A stretch of 64,000 nt of DNA from UBA6522 sp965205045 (lineage in GTDB: Bacteria > Pseudomonadota > Gammaproteobacteria > Steroidobacterales > Rariloculaceae): contig OZ242031.1 of assembly GCA_965205045.1 (NCBI GenBank), positions 1,612,001 through 1,676,000 of the forward strand, in the 5' to 3' direction. Below the pieces are notes generated by a model. That model made no database searches, was not told the origin of the DNA, and worked only from the letters and a program-made list of their open reading frames with translations. Positions 46,908-54,084 of the stretch are shown in pieces. Every line of letters begins with the position of its first letter. Within the stretch, counting starts at the first letter, position 1. The translations under genes and the position numbers were made by a program.

Positions 46908-47011
46908 ACACGCTTACTCTGCTCTCACTGACAATATTTGCGCTGTTTGTCGCCGCTTATCTGATAATCGACCGGCAAAGCTCCAACGACAAGGAACCTC
47001 CCGAGTCGTAG
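46904..47011 (+). CDS. 35-residue single-pass membrane peptide of the trio
   Basis: MNTLTLLSLTIFALFVAAYLIIDRQ forms one membrane span, followed by a short charged tail (SSNDKEPPES). It overlaps the previous gene by 4 bp and has GGAGGAGAG just upstream. Its size and single span suit a small membrane regulator or a toxin-like peptide; neither is shown. 47012-47236 after it has no gene. Confidence 0.55.
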   Translation: MNTLTLLSLTIFALFVAAYLIIDRQSSNDKEPPES

Positions 47012-47236
47012 GCCGTCTCATTGGACCCGGTTCGTTCCGCAGCTAGCAGTCGTAGGGTTGCGCGATATCAGCCTGTACTGCGTTGAACCGGCGCGGTTGA
47101 TCGGTCGGTTTAACCCGCACCGGTTCGGCCTCACAACACGAACCGTATCCCGCCGCACCCTGCCGGTCCGGTCGCTGAACAATCGACGGTCGGTTTAATC
47201 GCGACACGAACTTCTGCACGTCTACAGGTGCCCTGC

Positions 47237-48646
47237 CTAATGATCCGGCGGTCCCGGCAGGGCGTATAGATCATCAAGCGAATACCATCCGGGGGTACCC
47301 GCCCTGGTGGCCGGTTTGCGACGCGTGAAGTAGCGTCGGCCCAACGTGGCCCCGCGAGCGTTCGGATAGCGCGCCGCCTTACGCTCCAGTTCTTCGCTGA
47401 GCGCCTGCGCCGAGCCGATGGCGCCCCATTTGCACTCGCCGAGGTCGGTCCAGTTGTCGTCGCGCAGGCCGACAACATCGATCTGCGTCTCCTTGCTCCA
47501 ATACTCCCCGATCTCGAAGCCGGCATGCACGCCCTCCTGGGTATAGATGAGCGGCAGAGCCTCACGGCAAAGCTGTTCGAAGCAGCCGCCGAAGTACGCT
47601 TCGAGGGAAGGGGCGATACGCTCGGCGAATGCCCGGCCGGCGCCGGCGCTGCGCAGGATGCTGGTATTTGGAAACACGAATCGAAACCAGAATTTCAGCA
47701 GCGGATCGTTGATGCGCAAGGCCAGTTGCCTCGGGTTCCGTCGGCGTTCGTACAGCGGGTAGGACCTCTCGATGTAGCCCAAGCCCACGAGTTGCTGAAT
47801 GTAATAGTGCAGGTTGCGCTCGGGCAGGCCCGTGGCATCGGCCATCGCGCGAACTGTTCGCGCCCCGGAGGCTATGGCGAACAGCATCGCGTGGTAGGGC
47901 GCCACTTCGCGCAGTTCCTCGCGGAGCAGGAAAGTCGGCTCATGGAAGAGCGGCGCGAACTCGTCGAGCAGGTGTTCGCGGATGTTGGTCGCGATGGAGC
48001 GCGTGCCGTCGAGGCACAGCAGGTACTGCGGGACGCCGCCGACGAGGAAGTAGGCGCGCGCCTGGTCCGCCACGGACCAGCGCGGATTAAACGCGGCTGC
48101 GTCCCGATAGCCGAACGGCCGCAGGTGGATTTGCGCGGTGCGCCGCCCGAACAGCGGGCTCGTCTTGCCGAGCACGTCGCGCTCCATGAATCCGATGTAG
48201 GAGCCGCAGACGAGGAGAACGACGTTTCCGGCCGGTTTCCAGTTGCGGTCCCAGCAGTGCTGCAACTCGGAAATCAGCCCCGGACTCGCCGCCGCGATCC
48301 ATTGGAATTCGTCCAGCGCGAGGATGAGCTTGCGACCCGGGTTGCTGGCGGACCACTGCTCGACGACGGTGACCAGGGCGTGCCGCCAGCCGTCGATGCG
48401 GAGATCGGCGAGCAGCGGCAAGTCGAGGGCGCGGGCTGCTTCGGCGAGAAACTCCCGGACCTGCGGGTCCATGGGCGACTGCTTGCCCAGGTAGTACACT
48501 CCCGCCCGCCCGGCCATGAATCGCAGGATGAGTTCGCTCTTGCCGACGCGGCGGCGTCCGTAGATGGGAATGAACTCCGAACGCGCGGAGTCGAACGCCC
48601 GCGCCAATAGACGGAGTTCCTTGCGGCGTCCGATGAAGTCGACCAT
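47237..48646 (-). CDS. archaeal-type ATPase with C-terminal DUF234 nuclease-like domain
   Basis: 469 residues. FIGRRKELRLL, Walker A YGRRRVGKSELI, Walker B LILALDEFQW, then CGSYIGFMERDVLG as sensor region. A winged-helix follows (ARTVRAMADATGLPERNLHYYIQQL). The C-terminal DUF234 domain has EIGEYWSKETQIDVVG and DLGECKWG, a D...ExK pattern of PD-(D/E)XK nucleases. The family is common in mobile and defence regions; its role is unsettled. Three palindromic repeats lie just upstream of its start. Confidence 0.82.
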   Translation of the reverse strand: MVDFIGRRKELRLLARAFDSARSEFIPIYGRRRVGKSELILRFMAGRAGVYYLGKQSPMDPQVREFLAEAARALDLPLLADLRIDGWRHALVTVVEQWSASNPGRKLILALDEFQWIAAASPGLISELQHCWDRNWKPAGNVVLLVCGSYIGFMERDVLGKTSPLFGRRTAQIHLRPFGYRDAAAFNPRWSVADQARAYFLVGGVPQYLLCLDGTRSIATNIREHLLDEFAPLFHEPTFLLREELREVAPYHAMLFAIASGARTVRAMADATGLPERNLHYYIQQLVGLGYIERSYPLYERRRNPRQLALRINDPLLKFWFRFVFPNTSILRSAGAGRAFAERIAPSLEAYFGGCFEQLCREALPLIYTQEGVHAGFEIGEYWSKETQIDVVGLRDDNWTDLGECKWGAIGSAQALSEELERKAARYPNARGATLGRRYFTRRKPATRAGTPGWYSLDDLYALPGPPDH

Positions 48647-48682
48647 CCGGGAAGCCTAGGCGCAGCGGTGGCTTGTCGTCAA

Positions 48683-48727
48683 GTCTTGTTTAGACAAGTC
48701 GTATTTAGACAAGTTGTGTTTAGACAA
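48683..48727. repeat. three 15-bp repeats with a CTTGTTTAGACAAG-type palindrome
   Basis: Units at 48683, 48698 and 48713, each ending TTTAGACAA. The first contains the full palindrome CTTGTTTAGACAAG; the others are partial. They lie 36-80 bp upstream of the DUF234 ATPase start, at operator position. I read them as binding sites for a regulator, perhaps the ATPase's own winged helix. Confidence 0.7.
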
Positions 48728-48777
48728 GTCCTGCGATGGTCTGCGCAGGGAACGCCGCTCCAACCCGAAGTGCAGAC

Positions 48778-48985
48778 ATCTGGCCAGAATTCGGGACCGG
48801 CGCTTCGCCTTTCAATGCCGGCGGTTCAAGCGGGAATTGCAACGCGATATTTCCCGCAAAACTCTGCGTTTTTCCCAGAAACTGACCGTTGACGGGCATT
48901 TCCCGGCAACATTAGGCTTTGCGACATGAATAATGGACGACTCGACCGCGCCCTGCAGCTGGCGATTCTCGCCGCGCTTGGCGGC
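48778..48985 (+). repeat. leader segment copy B
   Basis: Diverged second copy of 46440-46650 (see there), again ending inside the start of a small gene. The two copies are 2.3 kb apart in the same orientation. Confidence 0.8.
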
Positions 48986-49132
48986 CCGTACTGGCAAATG
49001 TTCTGCATGAACGAACGGTTGTCCGGCGACATCGCGGAGTTGAGCGAACGGCTGGGCCGTGTCGAGACTCATCTTGAATACCTTGTGGTGCGCCCTGCCG
49101 ATCCGGCTCCCGAACAGTCGCCGGGCGACTGA
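48926..49132 (+). CDS. 68-residue protein with membrane helix and coiled coil
   Basis: MNNGRLDRALQLAILAALGGPYWQ is followed by a heptad-like helix (MNERLSGDIAELSERLGRVETHLEYLV) and a Pro/acidic tail. The N-terminal 20 residues match the 45-residue protein at 46588. One short membrane-associated helix plus coiled coil resembles small holin-like or XhlA-like proteins in layout only. Confidence 0.6.
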   Translation: MNNGRLDRALQLAILAALGGPYWQMFCMNERLSGDIAELSERLGRVETHLEYLVVRPADPAPEQSPGD

Positions 49133-49161
49133 ATCGCGAAACTGGCATCGATAACGGTAGT

Positions 49162-49196
49162 AATGCATACTAACACTAAGAAAGTTAGTGTGCATT
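49162..49196 (+). promoter_or_regulatory. operator-like inverted repeat at the AbiEi-like start
   Basis: AATGCATACTAAC (49162-49174) and GTTAGTGTGCATT (49184-49196) are inverted copies with one mismatch, separated by 9 nt. The right arm ends 3 bp before ATG 49200. AbiEi antitoxins are known to repress their own operon through inverted repeats, so this is its likely site. Confidence 0.65.
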
Positions 49197-49199
49197 GTG

Positions 49200-50207
49200 A
49201 TGTTAGAAAAAGGGCGCGACATATCCGAACCGTCCTTCGCCGAGGCGCTGGAACGCTATCTCGGGGCCACGCTTCACGATCCCGTCCGGGTGAAGCCGCT
49301 CGGGCAAGCGCCAGGCCTCCCGGCCTTTTTGGACCGGATGTACAGGCTTGGCGAAGGCCGCGTGGCGGGAAGGCGATGCGTTTTCCTGGCTACCGGGGAC
49401 AACGCCGCCACGCCCGCTGACATTGAAAAACACGTCGCCCTGGTTCGCTCCGCGGTTGACGCGGTTGTCGTTTTCGTCGCCACTTCGCTGAGCTCGTACA
49501 ACCGCGCGCGCCTCATAGGCCGGGCCGTTCCCTTCGTGGTGCCGGGCGCGCAGCTCTACATCCCAGAACTCGCCATGGACCTGCGCGAGCGTTTCCGCAC
49601 TCGCGAACTGCGGCGTGGAAGCGGCCTGTCGCCGGCCGCGCAGGCCGTGCTGTTCCATCGCCTCCTGAGAATTGACGAAGCCGCGACCACGCCGTCCCTT
49701 ATCGCCGCCAGGCTGCGCTATTCGGCCATGTCGATCGGTCGCGCTTTCGATGGCTTGGTCGAGGCCGGTCTCGCACGTGCCGAAAAGCGCGGCAAGCAGA
49801 GGCATATCCGGTTCAAGGACGAAGGGCGGCGACTGTTCGATGCGGCACGCGATCTGTTGCGCAGCCCGGTCCGAGCCGAAAAGTTCGTCGGCGACGGTGG
49901 CGTCACAGGGCCGTTGAAACACGCGGGCGAGAGCGCACTCGCCGAGTTGACCCACCTGTCCCCGCCGCCGCTGAACACTTTCGCCGTCGCGGCCAGCGAC
50001 TGGAAGAAGCTGGCGCGGACTTGCGGGCTCGTCGAAACCGGCAGGGACCAAGCCACCCAAGTGGTCGAAACATGGGCTTACGACCCTGCAGGCCTGTCCG
50101 ACGCGCGCACCGCGGATCCCCTGTCGCTCTATGCGCAATTCCAGGACCACGGCGATGAGCGCGTTTCCATGGCAGCCGAGCGATTGTTGAAGGCAGTGGC
50201 GTGGTAA
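49200..50207 (+). CDS. AbiEi-like winged-helix regulator/antitoxin
   Basis: 335 residues from ATG 49200; GTG 49188 lies inside the operator and is less likely. No P-loop or nuclease motif. A winged-helix region is evident in the middle (SPAAQAVLFHRLLR, YSAMSIGRAFDGLVEAGLARAEKRGKQRHIRF), with RHIRF as the wing. It overlaps the nucleotidyltransferase gene by 7 bp, the arrangement of AbiE-type (type IV) toxin-antitoxin loci. It is longer than classic AbiEi (about 200-270 residues), so it may be a distinct subfamily. Confidence 0.65.
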   Translation: MLEKGRDISEPSFAEALERYLGATLHDPVRVKPLGQAPGLPAFLDRMYRLGEGRVAGRRCVFLATGDNAATPADIEKHVALVRSAVDAVVVFVATSLSSYNRARLIGRAVPFVVPGAQLYIPELAMDLRERFRTRELRRGSGLSPAAQAVLFHRLLRIDEAATTPSLIAARLRYSAMSIGRAFDGLVEAGLARAEKRGKQRHIRFKDEGRRLFDAARDLLRSPVRAEKFVGDGGVTGPLKHAGESALAELTHLSPPPLNTFAVAASDWKKLARTCGLVETGRDQATQVVETWAYDPAGLSDARTADPLSLYAQFQDHGDERVSMAAERLLKAVAW

Positions 50208-50956
50208 CCGGAATCGAGAAATTCCGCGAATATTTCGCGGCGCACGAGGATCGATACGCAATCATCGGCGGTACCGCTTGCGATCTGCTATTCGATGCGG
50301 CAGGTCTCCATTTCAGAGCGACCAGGGATATCGACATGGTGCTTTGCGTCGAGGTGGTCGATACGCCATTCGCAAGGGCGTTCGAAGGGTTTGTCGATGC
50401 GGGTGGATACCAAGCCCGCGAGCGGAGCGCCGGGGTGAAGGAATTCTATCGCTTCCACCGCCCTACCGACCCGGCTTTCCCATTCATGCTAGAGATCTTT
50501 TCACGCAAACCGGAAACGCTTGAACTTCCCGAAGACACCACGCTGACACCCATTCCTGTGGAAGAGGACATCATCAGTCTATCCGCGATTGTGCTGGACG
50601 AGAGCTATTTTCAGGCACTGCAGGCCGCAAGGCGACAGGTTGAGGGCGTTACGATTATCGACGAGACGCTGCTGATTCCATTCAAGGCCCGTGCGTTTCT
50701 CGACTTGGCCGCTCGCTCGGAAGCTGGCGAGAGAGTGAACAGCAAGGACATAAGAAAACACCGCAACGATGTATTTCGGCTTGCGCAGCTTCTGACCCGG
50801 GATGCGAGAATCGAAATGCCGGACCCCATAAGCGAGGATCTGCGGCGCTTTCTCAATCTGACTCAAGCCGACGCAAGTTTGAACCCCAAGGCGTTCGACG
50901 TACCGTTCACCCGGGACGAGGTGGGCACGCTGCTCCGCTCGGCGTATGGGCTGTAA
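50201..50956 (+). CDS. AbiEii-like nucleotidyltransferase
   Basis: 251 residues. YAIIGGTACDLLFDAAG contains the GG motif, and ATRDIDMVL the DxD catalytic pair of the nucleotidyltransferase AbiEii/AbiGii group. GTG start, overlapping the regulator gene. AbiEii toxins are thought to modify RNA (tRNA acceptor ends in related enzymes). Key residues intact. Confidence 0.75.
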   Translation: MVTGIEKFREYFAAHEDRYAIIGGTACDLLFDAAGLHFRATRDIDMVLCVEVVDTPFARAFEGFVDAGGYQARERSAGVKEFYRFHRPTDPAFPFMLEIFSRKPETLELPEDTTLTPIPVEEDIISLSAIVLDESYFQALQAARRQVEGVTIIDETLLIPFKARAFLDLAARSEAGERVNSKDIRKHRNDVFRLAQLLTRDARIEMPDPISEDLRRFLNLTQADASLNPKAFDVPFTRDEVGTLLRSAYGL

Positions 50957-51014
50957 AATTAGCCGCTCATTGGCGCATAACACAGACCGTGCCGCATGGT
51001 AAGGGAATCATCCG

Positions 51015-51713
51015 ATGACGTCGCAGAAAGAGCGCCGCTCCTTGAACGCCCTGCCGCCGGGCACGGTGCTGCACGACTACGTCATAGACTCGGAACTGGG
51101 CAGCGGCGGCTTCAGCATTGTGTATCTGGCGCGCCACCGCCTCAACATCGACTGGCTGTTCGCCATCAAGGAATACTTCCCGCGGGAACTGGTGGCGCGG
51201 GACGGCGACGATGGCAACGTGCGTCCCGTCAACACGGAGGCCGACGGGGCGTTCGAGGACGGATTGAGGCGCTTCCGGGACGAGGCGGAGCAACTGCGGC
51301 GGTTCCGCAATGAGCGTTACATCGTCTCCTGCCTGAACTACTTCGAGGCCAACAGCACGGCGTACCTTGTGATGGATCATGACGACGGGTTGCCGCTGTC
51401 GGAATTCCTGCGAAGGCGGGAGGCCGCCGGGCAGCCGTTCACCGAGGCCGACCTGCGCGCCGTGGTCGAGCCGCTCCTGGAAGGGCTGGAGGTCGTTCAC
51501 CGGGCCGGCGTCCTGCACCGGGACATCAAGCCGGGGAACATCTTCGTGCGCCGGCCGGACGACATCACCGGGCGGCCCGCGCAGCCGGTGCTGATCGACT
51601 TCGGGGCGGCGAAGCAGAACTACCTGGCGCGGCACAGCCGTTCGCAGGCGCCGTACACGCCGGGGTACGCGGCGTATGAGCAGGTGTCGTCGATGGGCGA
51701 GCTGGGTCCTTGA
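51015..51713 (+). pseudogene. Ser/Thr protein kinase truncated after the activation segment
   Basis: 232 residues: LPPGTVLHDYVIDSELGSGGFSIVYLA (glycine loop), AIKEYF (VAIK lysine), VLHRDIKPGNIFV (catalytic loop), LIDFGAAKQ and PYTPGYAAYEQ. The paralogues at 54085 and 59303 continue with WTDVYALGALMW; here TGA follows ELGP. All ATP-site residues remain, but the C-lobe is lost, so activity is unlikely. The sequence after the stop is unrelated, which points to a rearrangement rather than a point mutation. Confidence 0.8.
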
Positions 51714-52177
51714 GGTAGGGAAGCGCGATAGCAGCCTGAACACCCGCGAAATGGCGCTCCCAGTCTCCGCCGACCAACGCCTCGATCATGCCTTCAAGTG
51801 CTGTTTCTGCTACCGATACCGAAAGTTGCCGACGGGCGGGTCACCTCATTGGCCGCCCGGTGAACCCCCGCACCCCGTGACCACAGGATTACCGGAAGCA
51901 GTACGATCACCACGAGCATAAGGGAGCACCGGAACCGCTTCTAAGCTCCTGATTTCCTTCTAGTTCCTTCTAGTTCCTTCTAGAAGATGCAATATATAAT
52001 GCAACTTATGGATATATAAAGAGATATATGATGTATAGTCATCACTTGACTTGCGTTGATACAGGCTCTACGTTTTGCGCTGATTTTCCTATTAACTCAT
52101 TGATTTATATGAAAAAACTTACTGACTCGTGATATAACTGCGTTAGCACCCTTTTGCGACCAATAGGATGTGTGACG
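51714..52177. other. gene-free stretch, AT-rich in its second half
   Basis: 51714-51900 reads on the minus strand as broken coding sequence: a membrane-like LMLVVIVLLPVILW and, in another frame, GGDWERHFAGVQAAIALPYL. I cannot place these. From 51950 the DNA is markedly AT-rich, with TATATAA-like runs and a 10-bp tandem repeat. Confidence 0.45.
51953..51982. repeat. 10-bp tandem repeat TTCCTTCTAG (three copies)
   Basis: Three perfect copies, the last leading into CTTCTAGAAG, a palindrome. Located at the edge of an AT-rich stretch, in a setting seen near plasmid origins or integration junctions. It could be an iteron-like set, though three copies are few. Confidence 0.7.
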
Positions 52178-52696
52178 ATGGCAACGAAAAAGTCCGCTAA
52201 GGTTCGCGGTTCGAAACAAGACAGGCAGCTTCAAGCTCTCCGAAAACGGTATTGGGGCTCTATCCCTGATTCCGAGGTGTGGTCTCGACACCACCCTACG
52301 GTGGGTTTCACGACAATCCCACGTGGACTGAGCCACGTTATGCGAATTATGGATGACGCATCCAAAGGCAAACCGCTTTCGTCCACGTATTTCACCCTCT
52401 GGTGTTGGGCGCGCGATGCCCAGGTGGTCAATGTGGTTAACGCATACGAACTGGCGCTCGAATCTGGATTTACTGGCCAACGAGCGGAATCCACATGGCG
52501 GCAGCGCATGCGACTATTGGAAGAATTCGGTTTCATTCGGATCGAAGAAGGACGATATGGCCCTATCTCCCACGTCTTGATTCTGCATCCCTATCTTGCA
52601 GTAAAGCGCCTGTCCGCCGCCGGTCGTGTTCAAACTATTCGATACAACGCCTTGGCGGAACGTCTCGGTGACGTAGGCGTCAATGACCTAGATTGA
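52178..52696 (+). CDS. winged-helix-like protein of plasmid/ICE type, unknown function
   Basis: 172 residues from MATKKSAKV. Features: a basic start, GFTTIPRGLSHVMRIMDDASKGKPLSSTYFTLWC, then ESGFTGQRAESTWRQRMRLLEEFGFIRIEEG, which has the helix-turn-helix-wing rhythm. Such proteins are common on plasmids and integrative elements near replication or partition genes; none is named. It is flanked by AT-rich DNA and a tRNA-like sequence, so a mobile origin is likely. Confidence 0.6.
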   Translation: MATKKSAKVRGSKQDRQLQALRKRYWGSIPDSEVWSRHHPTVGFTTIPRGLSHVMRIMDDASKGKPLSSTYFTLWCWARDAQVVNVVNAYELALESGFTGQRAESTWRQRMRLLEEFGFIRIEEGRYGPISHVLILHPYLAVKRLSAAGRVQTIRYNALAERLGDVGVNDLD

Positions 52697-52734
52697 GGAG
52701 AGGGTTTGCGCGCTAAGAGGAATCGATCGGAAAA

Positions 52735-52847
52735 TGCGACGTAGCTCAATAGGATAGAGCGCCCCGTGCGCTTTGGAACTGAACAGGTGGGTACAGTTCA
52801 GGATACCGGCGGGGAGGTTACAGGTTCAAGTCCCGTCGTCGCATCCA
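52735..52847 (+). tRNA. tRNA-like gene with an enlarged (43-nt) anticodon loop
   Basis: Acceptor stem TGCGACG/CGTCGCA pairs at all 7 positions and is followed by T and CCA. D-arm GCTC..GAGC with GG in its loop. T-loop TTCAAGT fits TTCRANY; its stem has one mismatch. The anticodon stem CCCCG (52762-52766) pairs with CGGGG (52810-52814), but the loop is 43 nt instead of 7. The inserted part can fold: GAACTG (52776-52781) pairs with CAGTTC (52794-52799). Bacterial tRNA introns are normally self-splicing and much longer. It may be a relic interrupted by insertion, a tRNA-like decoy, or an attachment-site remnant. Confidence 0.5.
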
Positions 52848-53065
52848 TCTCATCCTCCAACATCGAGTTTGATCGAATGGCAGAGGTTAATCGTCGAGTG
52901 CGAAACTCGCACGGTGTCGCTGCTGTGCGGGTTGTTCTGTTCGCTGGGATGGTCGAGTGCGTGGCGGCGGCCACGCACAAGTACCTACCTTGAGCTGCCG
53001 GATAGCCCCTGGCCCGGCACAAGTGTGCTGGTTCCTCCGCTGATGGAGCTAGTGAGGAAGCCATC

Positions 53066-54035
53066 ATGACAACCTATTATTCGGATCGCGAATTCGGGCC
53101 GAAACCCGCAGTGGAAGATGCCATCGACGGAGTCGTATGGCAGGCAATCCTGTCGCTGATCGTTACCCGGGTAAACGATGGATCCTTGGCCCATGGTTTC
53201 CCGTCGCACTGTCCAGACGGGAACGCAATCGAAGGCACGGACCATCACGCCATGTGGAACGTCATTCGAGCAGAGATTGGAGAGCTTGCCGGTGAGGAGG
53301 TTGAAGGGTGGGGTACATTCACCTACATGACGCAGTCAGCCGAAGACTTGCCGAACACGCCTGCCATACTGGATTTCATCGAATTCGTCGCACGGCATGT
53401 AGCGCAACCAACCAGGGGGTCGTTGGCACGACTCTTTCAGTCATCATCATCTGGAACTTGACAGAGAAGAAGGGCTGCGGAAATTCGTTGAAGACGTCAA
53501 TCGCATCTGCTCCCGAAGTGGCCTCGCGTACAAGCTGACCCCTACCGGCATCATGGAAAGAACAGTGCCCGCGCCGATGGCCGAGCGATTCAAGCGGGCG
53601 GAGTTCCGTACCGGGGATCAAGATCTCAACGATCTTCTCGACACCGCCATCGAACGGTTTCTGTTGCCAACGCCGGAAGCAAGGCAGGACGCGCTGGAGA
53701 AGCTCTGGGATGCCTTCGAGCGTCTCAAGACAATCGAAGCTCCGGGAGACAAGCAAAGGGGAGCCACAATCCTGATCAATAAAGCAATCGCCGCTGACGC
53801 CACGGTTTTTCGTTCGGCGATCACGAATGAATTCCGGGCCATGACGAAAATCGGCAACAAGCTGCGTATCAGGCATTCGGAAGTCGGGCAAGAGCCGGTG
53901 GGAAACAATGGAGAGAAGGACTATCTGTTCATGCGGCTTTTCTCGCTGATCTGGCTCATGTTGAAGGGAACGGGGAGGCTCTCGGAGGCTCGGAATGTCG
54001 ATGCGGGCGCTGAAGATGAAGAACTGCCATTCTGA
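53066..54035 (+). pseudogene. abortive-infection-like (AbiJ-type) protein, frameshifted
   Basis: The frame from ATG 53066 (YYSDREFGPKPAVEDAIDGVVW...) ends at 53461. Directly overlapping, the next frame continues with the rest: WHDSFSHHHLELDREEGL, VEDVNRICSRSGLAYKLTPTG, then EKLWDAFERLKT and LRIRHSEV to 54035. Joined, they make one protein of about 320 residues. The break is near 53410-53450. The N-terminal pattern and the C-terminal RIRHSE helix pair resemble AbiJ-type proteins, though I cannot confirm the domain name. The inserted or lost base may also be an assembly error. Confidence 0.65.
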
Positions 54036-54084
54036 CCCCTTCGCTGACAGTGCCGCTTGACCTGTGAAAGTCAATCATGATGTA

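Noticed and set aside
52766..52993. Plus-strand 75-codon frame starting inside the tRNA-like gene
   Set aside because: It begins within a structured RNA, has no ribosome-binding site and no conserved features.
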